A stretch of 64,000 nucleotides of DNA from Nitrococcus mobilis Nb-231 (GTDB taxonomy: Bacteria > Pseudomonadota > Gammaproteobacteria > Nitrococcales > Nitrococcaceae): the NCBI RefSeq assembly GCF_000153205.1, contig NZ_CH672427.1:705857-769856 (forward strand), given 5' to 3'. The notes under the pieces were generated by a model that saw nothing but the letters and a program-made list of their open reading frames with translations, had not been told where the DNA came from and ran no database searches. Within the stretch, counting starts at the first letter, position 1. Each line of letters starts with the position of its first letter. Below are positions 45,773 to 56,600 of this stretch, one piece after another. The translations under genes were made by a program, and so were the position numbers.

Positions 45773-46816
45773 ATGGCGCGTTCCGGCATCACGTATTTTC
45801 ACGTCGCCCAGGCCGCCGCCGGCCTAGTCGATGCAGGCAAGAACCCGACTGTCGACAGCATTCGGGCCGCACTCGGCGAGACCGGCAGCAAAAGCACCAT
45901 CGCTCCACTGCTCAAGCGCTGGAAGGCGGAATACGCCGAGAGGGTGACGGAAGCGGATACAGGGCTGCCAACTGAACTCGTGCAGGCCGTAAAAGGGGTA
46001 TACGAGAAAGTACAAGCGGAAGCGGCACGGCTACGGGAGCAGCAACAACACGCGCATGAGGCGGAATTACAGGCCCTTCAGGAGCAACTGCATTCGTTAC
46101 AAGCCGAGCACGCGGCACTAGAGGAGAAGCACCAGGCGCAGCAGCAATCTCTACAGGCGGCAGCGGTCCAGATTCAACAATCGGAGGAGGCACGACATGA
46201 GCAGGCGGTCACCGTGGCTGGCTTGCACAGTGAGAATGCCGGCCTAGAGCAGCGACTGAGCGATCGCACCGCCGCGACTGCGGCACTTACCGAGCAGCTG
46301 ACCCAGGCGCGAGCCCAGTTTGAGCATTATCAAGAAGCTGTAGCCCGACAACGGGCCGAAGAGCGAGCGACTGCGGAACGGCGCCAAAGCCGCTTGGAAC
46401 AGGAGTTGGCCGAAGCCCGACAGCAGGTACTGGCACAACAAGCTCTCTTGAGCGAAACACAGGCACAAGCCCAACAGCAGGCGAAAGAAAATACGCGCCT
46501 GCAAAAGCGCTTACAAGCAACGGAGGAGGCCCTCGCGCACGCGCGCGCTACGCACGATCAAGCCGCCTACCAACTGACACAGCTTACCCAGCGTCATCAA
46601 ACGCTCGAGCAACGTCATCTGACCGCCACCGAAGCACTGGTGGAATACCGCGCTGACCTAGCGGCAGCGGACAAGGAACGCGCCTTGCTGCGCGAGCGGC
46701 TGGCACAGACCGAAGAGCAGCTGGCGGCGCTGGCTCAGAAAAGAATCGACTTACTGCAGGAGAAAGCGGTGCTCTGCGACCAATTGCGGCAACACCGGGA
46801 CGCTAGCAGCAACTAA
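45773..46816 (+). CDS. KfrA-like DNA-binding coiled-coil protein
   Basis: This 347-aa protein has the KfrA N-terminal winged-helix domain over about residues 1-60 (ITYFHVAQAAAGLVDAGKNPTVDSIRAALGETGSKSTIAPLLKRWK). A very long Gln/Ala/Glu-rich coiled coil occupies about 70-345. Plasmid KfrA proteins bind DNA, autoregulate and aid segregation. The gene is divergent from the recombinase. Ribosome site GGAGA. The coil is unusually rich in Gln. Confidence 0.88.
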   Translation: MARSGITYFHVAQAAAGLVDAGKNPTVDSIRAALGETGSKSTIAPLLKRWKAEYAERVTEADTGLPTELVQAVKGVYEKVQAEAARLREQQQHAHEAELQALQEQLHSLQAEHAALEEKHQAQQQSLQAAAVQIQQSEEARHEQAVTVAGLHSENAGLEQRLSDRTAATAALTEQLTQARAQFEHYQEAVARQRAEERATAERRQSRLEQELAEARQQVLAQQALLSETQAQAQQQAKENTRLQKRLQATEEALAHARATHDQAAYQLTQLTQRHQTLEQRHLTATEALVEYRADLAAADKERALLRERLAQTEEQLAALAQKRIDLLQEKAVLCDQLRQHRDASSN

Positions 46817-46850
46817 ACCCGGATCAGCGTAACCCTGCTGAAGCGCGACT

Positions 46851-49271
46851 TCAGTAGATATCGAGGTGACAGCGGCCAGCTGCAAACAACTGCTCAACCT
46901 CATCGGTGCCAATCACCTCATCCAGCACCGCTCTTACGCCGGGCCATAAGGTATTGGCCCCGCCACAAATATAGAAGTGAGCCCCCTTTGCCCACCACGC
47001 TCGCAGTTGTTCGCGCTTTGTCCGTAACCGATGCTGAACGTAAGGTTGCTGCGGATCGGCCGTGGAAACCACCCAATCGAGGCAGCTGATGCTTCCCCGC
47101 TCCCCCCATGCCGTTAAACGGAGGGCGGTTTCGGCATCCGGCGGCTGGCGCTCGCCGTGCAGCCACCAGACCATACCTTCATAGCCGCTCTCGAGGAAGG
47201 AGAGAAACGGGGCAAGCCCGGTCCCGTTGCTGATTAGCACCAGGGGGCTGACATGGCGTGGCAAACGGAAACCGGGGTGCGGGAGATGACGCACCTGCAG
47301 CCAGTCGCCCACACGCAGCGCACCGAGGTAGTTGGAGCACAACCCCCACGGAACGCGCCGCACCCACAGGCAAATTTCTTGCCCCGGCGCATTGGCTACC
47401 GAATAGCGTCGTGGGGTCATACGAGGCAGCCGCTCGATCCAAGCTTGCGGCGCGCTACCGCTCGGCGGAGCACGCCACTCCCGATGCTCGGTAAGTGCAC
47501 GCAGCAACGTCGTGCCCCCCTCCGGCAGGGCCAACACCGCCTCCGGGTCCCACTCCGCCTGCCGCAGACTGATCGCCATGGCGGCTGGATCAACCTTGGG
47601 TTGGACTTCCACCAGATCGCCCGGCTGTACGCCCTTAGGCTGCCAGTTCAGCCGCACTCGCCACAACGCCCGCTCGGGATCTTGGGGATTGACCAGCACA
47701 GACGCTTGCACCGTCACGTGTGTCCATGGCGGTACGATCGCCGCCGGCGGCTGCAGCTGGAGGTAGTCCGCCAGCTCTCGCCACCAGGCGGCCAACACCT
47801 GGGGATCGCCACGATCGACTTCGCCGACGGCAACGGTACGCGCACCACTGGCTTCAAAACGGGCACGCAGGAAACGACCGAAGGCACAAAAGTGTTGGTG
47901 AGTGCTGTCCCCGAAACTCAGTATGGCAGTTTCGATGCCACTCAGAGGCAGCGGCCGATGCGCCAGCTCCGCCGCAAAGCGGCGCGCCGACTCCGGCGGT
48001 CCGCCATCGCCATAGGTCGCGTTGACCACGATCAGGCGGCGAAACTGCGCCAAAGTGGCCGGCCGGATATTCTGCATGGTAGTCAACCGGATGCGATGGC
48101 CTTGCTCTTGCAGCCACGCCGCCGTGAGCTCGGCTTGCCGCGCCGCCGTCCCCGACTGGCTGGCATAGAGCACCAGCGTGTCTGCGTCGGGGTCCGCCCC
48201 TGGCCCGCCACGGCGCGGGCGCCAGGCTTGCAGGTATAGATAAACGCCGGTGGCGGCAAAGCCAATCAGCCCGACGGAGGCAAGCATCATGATGATGCGC
48301 CCGAACAGCCCGAAGAAAGAACCCACGTGTAAGGCGTACGCGATATACATGTAACGCTCGCGCAGGCTCAGCTCGCTGTAAATGGCCGAGTCTAGAACCC
48401 GCCCGGTACTCGGCTCGAGCAGCAACTCACTGTGGGCGGAAGAGAAAGGCACGCGGGGCTCCAGATACGTTACTCGCACCGCCTCCCCCGCCTGCGGCTC
48501 CACCCAACGGTAGCCCTGCCCTTGCGGCAGATGTGCAGCGAACCCGGCGGCGACTCGATCAGCGCGTAATGGCCCGGCGCTGACCGGCACGCTCACCGGT
48601 GCACGCTCCTCCCCCGGCAGCCAATTGCGGATGCCCTCGCGGTACCAATCGTAGGACCCGGTAAGGCCTGTCAGGGCCGCCAATAACACGGGCAGCGCCA
48701 ACCAAGTGCCAAGCAAGGCATGCCACTGCCACACACGAGCGCGGCCGCGAAACCCCCAGCGCCAAAAAAACCAGCCCTTGAGATCGACGAGTCGGCGCGG
48801 TGCCCGCCGAATCAGGCCGGTCAGCACCAACACTACTAAGGCCAAGGTGCACAAACCCGTCACAAACTTGCCTTCAGCGGCCAAAGCCAGGTTAGTGTGG
48901 ATCTCCTGGATCACCAGCATGGCCCAACCAACGCCGGAGTCCGGCCAGCTCACCCCGGTGTAAGGATCGAAGAAGCGGACGCGGGTGTCGATTCCGCTAC
49001 CGAACCAGGCCCGCCCGGCCTCATCCGGTTTCGTCGGCACCCGAAAATCGACCAAAGGCCGCGCCGGCGGCACCGCCCGTTGCAGCCGCGCCCGCAGCAC
49101 ATCCGCCGGCAACGGTACGGCACCGGCCGGCGGCTGCACGCGGCTGTCGTTGAGGGCGTGGACGATCTCCTGCTCGAAGCTCAGCAACGCACCGGTCAAG
49201 CCCATAATCAGCAGCACCAGCCCGGCGCTCAAGCCCAGCCAGCGATGGCACCAAACGAGCAAGGTCCGCAT
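46851..49271 (-). CDS. PepSY-flavodoxin-ferredoxin reductase fusion, probable ferric-siderophore reductase
   Basis: This 806-aa inner-membrane protein joins an N-terminal PepSY-associated TM module (about residues 1-370; RTLLVWCHRWLGLSAG, AYALHVGSFFGLFGR) to a flavodoxin domain (LVLYASQSGTAARQAE, about 378 on) and an FAD/NADPH reductase (RRYSVANAPGQE for FAD; LVLISNGTGLAPFLSFLE for nucleotide). Electrons would pass from NADPH through FMN/FAD to iron in the periplasm, releasing it from the siderophore. It directly follows the receptor gene in the same direction. Confidence 0.85.
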   Translation of the reverse strand: MRTLLVWCHRWLGLSAGLVLLIMGLTGALLSFEQEIVHALNDSRVQPPAGAVPLPADVLRARLQRAVPPARPLVDFRVPTKPDEAGRAWFGSGIDTRVRFFDPYTGVSWPDSGVGWAMLVIQEIHTNLALAAEGKFVTGLCTLALVVLVLTGLIRRAPRRLVDLKGWFFWRWGFRGRARVWQWHALLGTWLALPVLLAALTGLTGSYDWYREGIRNWLPGEERAPVSVPVSAGPLRADRVAAGFAAHLPQGQGYRWVEPQAGEAVRVTYLEPRVPFSSAHSELLLEPSTGRVLDSAIYSELSLRERYMYIAYALHVGSFFGLFGRIIMMLASVGLIGFAATGVYLYLQAWRPRRGGPGADPDADTLVLYASQSGTAARQAELTAAWLQEQGHRIRLTTMQNIRPATLAQFRRLIVVNATYGDGGPPESARRFAAELAHRPLPLSGIETAILSFGDSTHQHFCAFGRFLRARFEASGARTVAVGEVDRGDPQVLAAWWRELADYLQLQPPAAIVPPWTHVTVQASVLVNPQDPERALWRVRLNWQPKGVQPGDLVEVQPKVDPAAMAISLRQAEWDPEAVLALPEGGTTLLRALTEHREWRAPPSGSAPQAWIERLPRMTPRRYSVANAPGQEICLWVRRVPWGLCSNYLGALRVGDWLQVRHLPHPGFRLPRHVSPLVLISNGTGLAPFLSFLESGYEGMVWWLHGERQPPDAETALRLTAWGERGSISCLDWVVSTADPQQPYVQHRLRTKREQLRAWWAKGAHFYICGGANTLWPGVRAVLDEVIGTDEVEQLFAAGRCHLDIY

Positions 49272-49299
49272 CGATTGTCCCGTTATAGCGAAGTGTTGC

Positions 49300-51498
49300 C
49301 TACAACTGCCCACGCAGCGTCAGCATAAAGGCGCGCGGCTGGCCGAAAAGGTTACCACTGTTCACCGTGTTGATTCGTTGGTAGTACTTCTTGTCGAAAA
49401 TGTTGGTGACATTCAGGCTGACCGAGAGACGCTGGTTCACCCGGTAACCGAGGCGGGCATCGACCGTCGCATAGCCCGATTGGGTGAGCCTCTCCCCGTC
49501 TTCGAACTCGTTGAAGATCTTGCTGGTGGCGCGCAAGCCGGCCCCGAGACTCCACTGGTTCCAATCTCCCGGCAGCCGGTAGTTGGTCCACAACTTAAAG
49601 AGATGGCGCGGTGCAATGACGGAGAAAGCCGATCCCCCATCGGGGCCCCCGCCCCCCAGAGTCGGATTGTCCGTGTCAGTGTAAGTGTAGCCGGCGAAGG
49701 CATCCCAGCCCGGTTGCACTTGCCCGGAGATTTCGGCTTCGAAGCCCTGGTTGCGCACCTTGCCGCGAGCTACGAAAACCTGTGGATCCGGGTTGTTCGC
49801 AGGCCGCTGGGCGCGGTTGGTCTCGGTGATGCGGAAGGCGGCCAGCGAGGCGTTGAGCGCGCCGCCGAACAGCGCCGCCTTGATGCCCGCCTCGAGCTGC
49901 TCGCCTTGCAAGGGATCGAGCAGATCTCCGTCGGCATCACGGAAGTTCTGCGGCTGGAAGGTCTCTGCGTAGCTCGCATACAGCGAATAAGTATTGTTCA
50001 GATCATAGATCAACCCGACCAGAGGCGTTAATACGGCATTGAATTTATCGCGCTGTTTTTGCTGGCCGGTCTCATCGAGCGAGGTCTCCCACCAGCTCAC
50101 GCGTCCGCCCAGCACCAGGGTCAATGGCTCGGCCAGGTGGATCCGGGCGTTGCCGTACACGCCAAGCTGCTCGATGAGGGTCGTGACATCGCTGCGGCTG
50201 AATTGAGCCTTAGGGAAGTCCGTGCTCGGGTTGAAGACGTTCACCGGGTTAGGGTACGGGAAGAACTCCGAGGCCGCCGTGAAATTAGAATTATGAAAAT
50301 TGATGCGTTCGTAGTTGGTGCCGATCAACAGCTGGTGTTCTTGGCCTAGCAAGGTGATTGGACCGGTAACGTACGCGGTGGCCCCGGTCTGCTTCTCCCG
50401 GTAATCGAATTTGAGCGCCCACATGTCGGTCAGATTCGTGCCGCGATCGACCGCCCCCCAGGCGAAGGCCTGGTCACTATGCAGCTTGCTGTCGCCGTAA
50501 CGGAACGCGACCTTCGCCAACCATTGGTTGCCGAGCGCCTGCTCCAGCTCGGCAAACGCGCTGGTCCGGGCAAAGCGGTCACGGTTGAAATCGGCGCCGA
50601 GATAGGTCGAGCGTGACACATCCAGCAGCTCGAAGTCGGAATAAGCCGGCAGGGTCCAGGGCTGCTTCGCGTAGAGCCACTGGTAGCCCGCACCGGCGGT
50701 CACCAGCGTGCTCGGCGTCAAATCGTATTCCAGCACGCCGTAGAGAGTCGCGTTTTTCTGCCACGCCTGATCGATGAAGGAGTTGCGATCCTGATAGGTA
50801 CCGACCGCGCGGCCCCGCAGCGTGCCTGAGCCGTTGAGCGGCCCGGTGGCGTCGAGCGTGCCGCGGTAGTTGTCCCACGATCCCGCGCTCAGCTTGCCCG
50901 TGACGGCCGCCTGGCCCCGCGGGCGCTTACGCACCAGGTTGACGGCACCGCCGGCGCCCCCGGAGCCGGTCAGCAACCCGGCCGGTCCTTTCAGCACCTG
51001 CACGCTTTCGTACATCGACAGATCGGGGGAGAGGAAAAGCCGGTCATCCATGGTCGTGGTCAGCCCGTCGATCTGTAGTTTCTGGATCTCGAAGCCGCGG
51101 CTGTAGAAGTTGACACGGTTCGCATCGATGCGCTCGACCCGCACGCCGGTCGACTGCTTCATCGCATCTTCCATGTTAAAGAGGTTCTGCTGCTCGATTC
51201 GCTCCTTCGGGACAACGCTGACCGACTGCGGTACCTCGCGCGGCGTAACCGGCATCTGAAAACCCGTCAGCGGTTGGCTGATTTGTTCGCCCTCGACCGA
51301 AATGGCCGGCAGCATAACTGCGGCGGCGTCCCCCGGCGAGGCCGCTAAGCTCTGCGGTTTGCCCTCCTCGGCCTGCGCCCGAACTGGGCTCGCCAGTGCA
51401 AGCCCGGCCGTGATCGCGGGAACGAGGAGGTAGCGCTGCGACAGTGCTCGACGCGCAGCACCGTGTCGTCGATTATTTTTTTGAGATACTCCCGACAT
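49300..51498 (-). CDS. TonB-dependent ferric-siderophore receptor
   Basis: This 732-aa outer-membrane receptor has a signal sequence (YLLVPAITAGLALASPVRAQA). The plug domain follows (VPQSVSVVPKERIEQQNLFNMEDAMKQSTGV, LDGLTTT-like QIDGLTTTMDDRLF, GPAGLLTGSGGAGGAVNLV) and then a 22-strand barrel ending TLRGQL. No N-terminal signalling (STN) domain is present, so it is not of the FpvA/PupB transcription-signalling type. I use ATG 51498; earlier frame starts would run through the AT-rich Fur-box-like region. Confidence 0.92.
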   Translation of the reverse strand: MSGVSQKNNRRHGAARRALSQRYLLVPAITAGLALASPVRAQAEEGKPQSLAASPGDAAAVMLPAISVEGEQISQPLTGFQMPVTPREVPQSVSVVPKERIEQQNLFNMEDAMKQSTGVRVERIDANRVNFYSRGFEIQKLQIDGLTTTMDDRLFLSPDLSMYESVQVLKGPAGLLTGSGGAGGAVNLVRKRPRGQAAVTGKLSAGSWDNYRGTLDATGPLNGSGTLRGRAVGTYQDRNSFIDQAWQKNATLYGVLEYDLTPSTLVTAGAGYQWLYAKQPWTLPAYSDFELLDVSRSTYLGADFNRDRFARTSAFAELEQALGNQWLAKVAFRYGDSKLHSDQAFAWGAVDRGTNLTDMWALKFDYREKQTGATAYVTGPITLLGQEHQLLIGTNYERINFHNSNFTAASEFFPYPNPVNVFNPSTDFPKAQFSRSDVTTLIEQLGVYGNARIHLAEPLTLVLGGRVSWWETSLDETGQQKQRDKFNAVLTPLVGLIYDLNNTYSLYASYAETFQPQNFRDADGDLLDPLQGEQLEAGIKAALFGGALNASLAAFRITETNRAQRPANNPDPQVFVARGKVRNQGFEAEISGQVQPGWDAFAGYTYTDTDNPTLGGGGPDGGSAFSVIAPRHLFKLWTNYRLPGDWNQWSLGAGLRATSKIFNEFEDGERLTQSGYATVDARLGYRVNQRLSVSLNVTNIFDKKYYQRINTVNSGNLFGQPRAFMLTLRGQL

Positions 51499-51539
51499 TT
51501 GATCAAAACTCCAGCCATGGATAGAATAATGCAATGCTA

Positions 51540-51558
51540 AATAATAATTATACTTATT
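51540..51558 (-). promoter_or_regulatory. Fur-box-like sequence before the receptor gene
   Basis: The 19 bases AATAATAATTATACTTATT match the Fur consensus (GATAATGATAATCATTATC) at about 13 of 19 positions and form an inverted repeat. It sits 40 bases ahead of the receptor start on an AT-rich island. Iron-dependent repression of the receptor and reductase would be expected. Confidence 0.6.
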
Positions 51559-51645
51559 ATTGTTTCTAAAAAACAACAAACCGGTTGCCGATCTCCGGAC
51601 GAACCAGCCCTTTCATCCAAACGCCGTTACGCTTACGCTTATGCC

Positions 51646-53331
51646 TTATTGCAGCACGGACTCACCCCTTCCCGCTGCGGCCTCGAGTTGCGCACCAGCT
51701 TCCTGTACCGACACCGTGGGTTTGTATTCTCGCAACACGCCGCTCTCGCACTTGAGCACACGGTCTGCGATGCCGAAATAGCGGTCGTCGTGGCTGATCG
51801 CGATGATCGTCTTGCCACACCGCTTCAGTTCAGGCAGCAACTCGAAATAGAAAAAGGACCGGAAGACCGGGTCCTGGTCCGCCGCCCATTCGTCGAGCAA
51901 CAGGATCGGCCGCTGCTCAACATAGGCCGTCAACAGCGCCAGGCGCTTGCGTTGCCCTTGCGACAAGCGGGTCGTCGACAGGCAATCGCCGTCGATTGCG
52001 ACCTTGCGCTCCATCCGCAGCCGCTCCAGAAAGGCCTGCGCCAGCGCGGGGTCGAACTCCCCACGCGGTCCAACCAACCGCTCGAACAGATGGAAACTGG
52101 AGAACACGGTGGAGAAGTGGCTGCGATACCACGCGAGCCTATTATCCGTCACAGCCACACCGTTCAGCCGCAACAAACCGCTCGACGGGTGATAAAGTCC
52201 GGTCAGGATCTTCGCCAGCGTCGATTTGCCGCTGCCGTTGCCACCCACGATGAACAGCATTTCCCCCGTTCGTAGGCGCAAATTGACTGGACCGAGGCGG
52301 AAGCCGTATTCGCCGCCTTCATGCGGATACTCGTAGACGACGTTCTCCAGCGCCAGCAACTCATCTCCCGTTGCTGTTTCGATTTTTTCCGACCGCACGT
52401 TGAAACCCGGCTGGTAGGGTTCGAGGCTGAGCGAATCGATCTTGCTGAGTGCCACGCTTCCCGTCAGTAACGCCGGCAGCCCCCCCACCAAGTCGTTGAG
52501 CGGTGTGCGCAGGAACATCAGCACCAGCACGTAGGCGATCACGTTAGCGCTCGGGATGCCGAAGGCCGCCCCGGCGATGAAGATTCCAAACGTTAGGCCG
52601 AGTATGATCGTAATCGTCAGATTCAAGCTCAACGTCCAATAACGGTCGGCGCTCACCTCCGTAGCACGAGCCATCTCAACGGCTGGCTCGAAATCTCTCT
52701 CGTAGAAGCGGCGCTTACGCCACGCGTTCAGCGCCAGCTCGTAGCGCCCGTCAATCGCGCCTTCGTAACCCGCATAAATCCGATCGTCCGTATCACGCAC
52801 GATTTTCATAAGCGCACGCATTCGCATCATTAGCACCTGCGCCAACCCCGCCCCCAGGCCGATGACCACGGCGCTGAGCAGGAACAGCTGCCACGACAGC
52901 CAGGCGAGATAAATGAAGCTGCCGGCCACTAAAATGCCGTTGTAAAGCACGAAGGGCAAACGATTGAACGCCTCCCCGATGCTCATAATGTCCTTGGTCA
53001 AACTCGCGTACAGGGCCGGTGCACCAATCTGTTCCTGCTGCTCGACGCCGGTATCGAGCACGCGTTTGACCATCACCATCCGCAACTCGTATACGATGCG
53101 ATGACCAAACGCAGTCAGCAGTGCTTGAGAACCGAAGCCACAGACGAATAACGCCACCAATAGCGCGGCTGCCATGCCGATACGGGTGTTGACGAAAGCC
53201 TCGGGTGCGGTGATGAGGTTGTTGATCTCGTTGATCAATGCGATGCTGGCCGCGGCGCTTAGCGCACTGGCAATTAGGGTTAGTAACAGCAAGCCGCGGA
53301 ACCGATAAACGAGGGACTTAAATACGTTCAT
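51646..53331 (-). CDS. Cyclic-peptide/siderophore ABC exporter (PvdE/SyrD family)
   Basis: This 561-aa half-transporter has a six-helix membrane domain (about residues 1-300, no peptidase domain) fused to an ATPase. Walker A is VGGNGSGKSTLAKIL, the signature LSQGQRKRLAL and Walker B ILLLDEWAADQDP, where the E of DEWAADQDP is the catalytic glutamate. This is the family that moves pyoverdine precursors or syringomycin into the periplasm. The start overlaps the 57-aa gene (ATGA). Confidence 0.9.
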   Translation of the reverse strand: MNVFKSLVYRFRGLLLLTLIASALSAAASIALINEINNLITAPEAFVNTRIGMAAALLVALFVCGFGSQALLTAFGHRIVYELRMVMVKRVLDTGVEQQEQIGAPALYASLTKDIMSIGEAFNRLPFVLYNGILVAGSFIYLAWLSWQLFLLSAVVIGLGAGLAQVLMMRMRALMKIVRDTDDRIYAGYEGAIDGRYELALNAWRKRRFYERDFEPAVEMARATEVSADRYWTLSLNLTITIILGLTFGIFIAGAAFGIPSANVIAYVLVLMFLRTPLNDLVGGLPALLTGSVALSKIDSLSLEPYQPGFNVRSEKIETATGDELLALENVVYEYPHEGGEYGFRLGPVNLRLRTGEMLFIVGGNGSGKSTLAKILTGLYHPSSGLLRLNGVAVTDNRLAWYRSHFSTVFSSFHLFERLVGPRGEFDPALAQAFLERLRMERKVAIDGDCLSTTRLSQGQRKRLALLTAYVEQRPILLLDEWAADQDPVFRSFFYFELLPELKRCGKTIIAISHDDRYFGIADRVLKCESGVLREYKPTVSVQEAGAQLEAAAGRGESVLQ

Positions 53332-53501
53332 CCAGGCAATCCCTCACCGTGCGCGGGTGCCGGCCCATTCTTCTGCCGCAACCGGATCGCGCCGGATGCG
53401 GGCGCCTCATCAGTCCGCAACAGCGCAAGCAGTGCCTCGCCGTGATCGGTCATTCGTAAATCCATCCAGCGCCAGTAAACGTGTACTGTGGCAGGGCTCA
53501 T
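53328..53501 (-). CDS. 57-aa protein coupled to the exporter, function unknown
   Basis: It starts MSPATVHVYWRWMDLRMTDHGEALLALL after AAGGAAGG and ends overlapping the exporter start by four bases, so it is likely translated. It lacks the NPFD...W pattern of MbtH proteins, which would be the obvious expectation here. I recognise no family. Confidence 0.5.
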   Translation of the reverse strand: MSPATVHVYWRWMDLRMTDHGEALLALLRTDEAPASGAIRLRQKNGPAPAHGEGLPG

Positions 53502-53640
53502 GATTCCTTCCTTACGATCGTAAAACCGATGGTCACAACCTCGCACGCCGGACTCAGGCCTACATGAGTGGAGGCCCCGTCTGATCGAACTTCAAACATA
53601 TATGCAAAGTATTCGCGTTTTTAAAGAGATTGCCTACAGA

Positions 53641-56600
53641 TTAAGGCTGGGCCAACGATTGGCCGGACAGGACCAGCCCGCTCGCATGCCGGTCTGTGCA
53701 GTGTTCGATCAAAGCCACCAGCTCCGCCCGGTAAGCTTCAATCAGGCCCTGGACGGTAGCGGGGCAATACCTCGCTTTACTGAAGCTCCAGGTCAGCTTT
53801 AGCTCGCCACCGTATACTCGGCCATTGACCTCTAGCCAGTTCGTCAACGGCGCATCTTCGCTCCGTCCACTCCCGCCACTCTCCGGGGCCGGCACGAACA
53901 GCCCCCCTTCATCGAAGCTCTGATCGAACTGACCTAGATAATTGAAGGTGATCCGCGGCGGCGACAGTGTCTGCAGCTGGGCGCGCACCTGCGGTTCGCC
54001 GAGGTATCGAAGCACACCGTATCCCAGCCCTCGGTTCGGAACGCTTCGTAGCTGCTCCTGCACGGCCTCAATCGAGTCCGCTATTGCCCCTCGCGGGGTC
54101 AGGCGAACTGGAAACGCCGTGGTAAACCAGCCCACCGTGCGGCTTACGTCAATGCCGAACAGGTCTTCCCGCCCGTGTCCTTCCAGCTCCACCAGCACCG
54201 ATTTCCGCTTACCCCAACGGCACAACACCCGCGCCAGGGCCGCCAGCAGCAAATCGTTGATCTGTGTGCCATAGGCCGCAGGCGCTTGTTTGAGTAACTG
54301 CCGGGTTCGTTCACGATCCAAACGCAGGCTCAGATTGCCGGCGTGCTTGACGAGATTCTCCCCCCAGGGTCGATCTTGCGGCAGATCCTCGATACCGCCG
54401 CCGAGTTGAGCCATCCAATAGGGGAGCTCATCTTTCAAGGATTCGCTGCACGCATACGTCGTCAGCTTCTCCGACCATGTCTTGAAAGCGCTGGTCTTTG
54501 CCGGAAGGTCGATCTCCTGGCCCGCCAGCAGCTGGATGTGCGCTGTCTGCAAATCTTCCAGCAGAATCCGCCAAGACACGCCATCCGTCACCAAGTGGTG
54601 AGCCACCAGCAGCAATCTTGCCGTGCCATCCGGCAGGCTTATATGGACGCCCCGCAACAGCGGTCCTTGGATCAAACTCAGGCTTCGCTGAGCCTCATCG
54701 GCGATGCGTCGGATCTCCTCCGCATCCCTGGCCTGCTTGACCCATAACAGTAGTTCGGCTTGCCACCGTTGCCGCTCATCTTCCAGACTTACATGGCTTT
54801 GGATCCACCTCCCGCCCGCCTGTCGATAACGCAATCGCAGCGCATCATGGTGCACGACCAACTGGCGTAGGACGTGCTCCAGGCTCGAAGGATCCAGCGC
54901 CTCCCACATCTTCAGCAGCACCGATTGGTTCCAGTGGTGGCGTTGCGGTATCTCCATTTCAAAGAACCAACTCTGAATCGGCGTCAAGGCCACCTCACCG
55001 GCAACTGGACCTTGGTCAATTGCCGCCTCTTTTGCAGGCTGCGCCACGCGAGCCAGTGCCTCCAGCGTCTGATGTTGGAACAGGTCCCTGGGAGCAAGCC
55101 CGATACCGAACCGGCGGGCACGGCTGACCACCTGAATGATCAGAATCGAATCACCTCCCAGCTCGAAGAAGTTATCCGTCATGCTGATGCGTTTGACGCC
55201 GAGCAGTTCTTGCCAGATGCCGGCGAGCTGGTGCTCCAATTCGGTTTGTGGCGCCACGTAGTCGCGGCTTTCCCACTCGGGCTCGGGCAGCGCCTTGCGA
55301 TCGAGCTTGCCGTTGGGGGTTAGCGGCAGCTGCTCCAGCACCACGATTTGGCCCGGCACCATATACTCGGGGATCGCCTCTTTCAGATGCGCCTTCAGGG
55401 CATCGCCCAGCCCGGCGCCAGCCTCCAGGGCCGTGGGAACGACATAGCCAACCAGGTGCTTGCCGCTGGGCGCCTCCCGCACCACCACCACGGCCTCGCG
55501 CACCCCTTGGTGCTCCAGCAATCGCGCCTCAATCTCGCCCAGCTCGATGCGAAAGCCGCGCACCTTTACCTGGTGGTCGCTGCGCCCGACGTACTCGAGC
55601 ACCCCGTCGGCGCGCCAGCGCGCTAGATCACCGCTGCGGTACAGCCGCTCCCCAGGCGTCTGGGCATACGGATGCGGCACAAAAGCCTGCGCGGTGCGCG
55701 CCGGATCATGCAGGTAACCGCGCCCGACCCCGGCTCCGGCAATACACAGCTCCCCCGTCACGCCAACCGGCACCGGCTGCAGCTGCCCATCGAGCACATA
55801 GAGCCGAGTGTTGTCCGTAGGCCGGCCAATGGGCAGATGAACCGTGCCCGACGCCGGGCCTTCCCGCAGCGTATGCAGCGCCACGTCGTCCGAGCACTCG
55901 GCCGGTCCGTAAGCATTGACCAGCGGAATGTGCGGATAGCGCCGGAACCATTGGCGCGCCAACTCCGGGGCCAGCGCCTCCCCGGTCGGCAGCAGCCAAC
56001 GCAGGCCCTTGAGCTCCACCGCCTCCTCTGCCAGCATGCCCTGGATCAGCGAGGGCACGCTCTCCAACACAGTAATGCCCGTGGCATTCACATGCTTCAA
56101 CAAGGCCATCGGATCGTGGGCGATCGCATCGGGCACGATTTCGACCCGCGCCCCGCACAGCAAACCGGTGAGAAACTGCCACACCGAGATGTCAAAGCCC
56201 GCCGCGGCCGTCTGGGCAATCACGTCCCCTTCGGTAAGCCCCAAATAGGGAACCTTGCTCAGCTGGTTATTGAGCATACCCGCCTGCTCGACCATGACCC
56301 CTTTGGGCACACCCGTCGAGCCAGAGGTGTAGATCACGTAGGCTAGATGATGGGGGCCGGTGCGAACCCCAGGATCATGCACCGGCCAATCTTGCCCGGA
56401 CAGCGCTTCCAAGGTGAGCCAGATCGGCCGCCGCTCGGCGGGCAGTTCGGCCAGCGCTTGCTCCAGTACCGCGCGCAGACACTCGGTGCTCACCACTACC
56501 CGCGCCCGACTCAAATCCAGCATCTGGGCCAACCGGCGCACCGGTTGACGGGGGTCCAGCGGCAGGTAGCCGCCACCGGCTTTGAACACTCCAATGATTA

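Noticed and set aside
47253-48239. A 328-codon plus-strand frame
   Set aside because: Antisense to the flavodoxin/reductase part of the PepSY protein, where the minus strand shows clear cofactor motifs.
53328-53501. MbtH-like protein
   Set aside because: Size and place fit, but the invariant Asn-Pro-Phe and Trp pattern of MbtH is absent.
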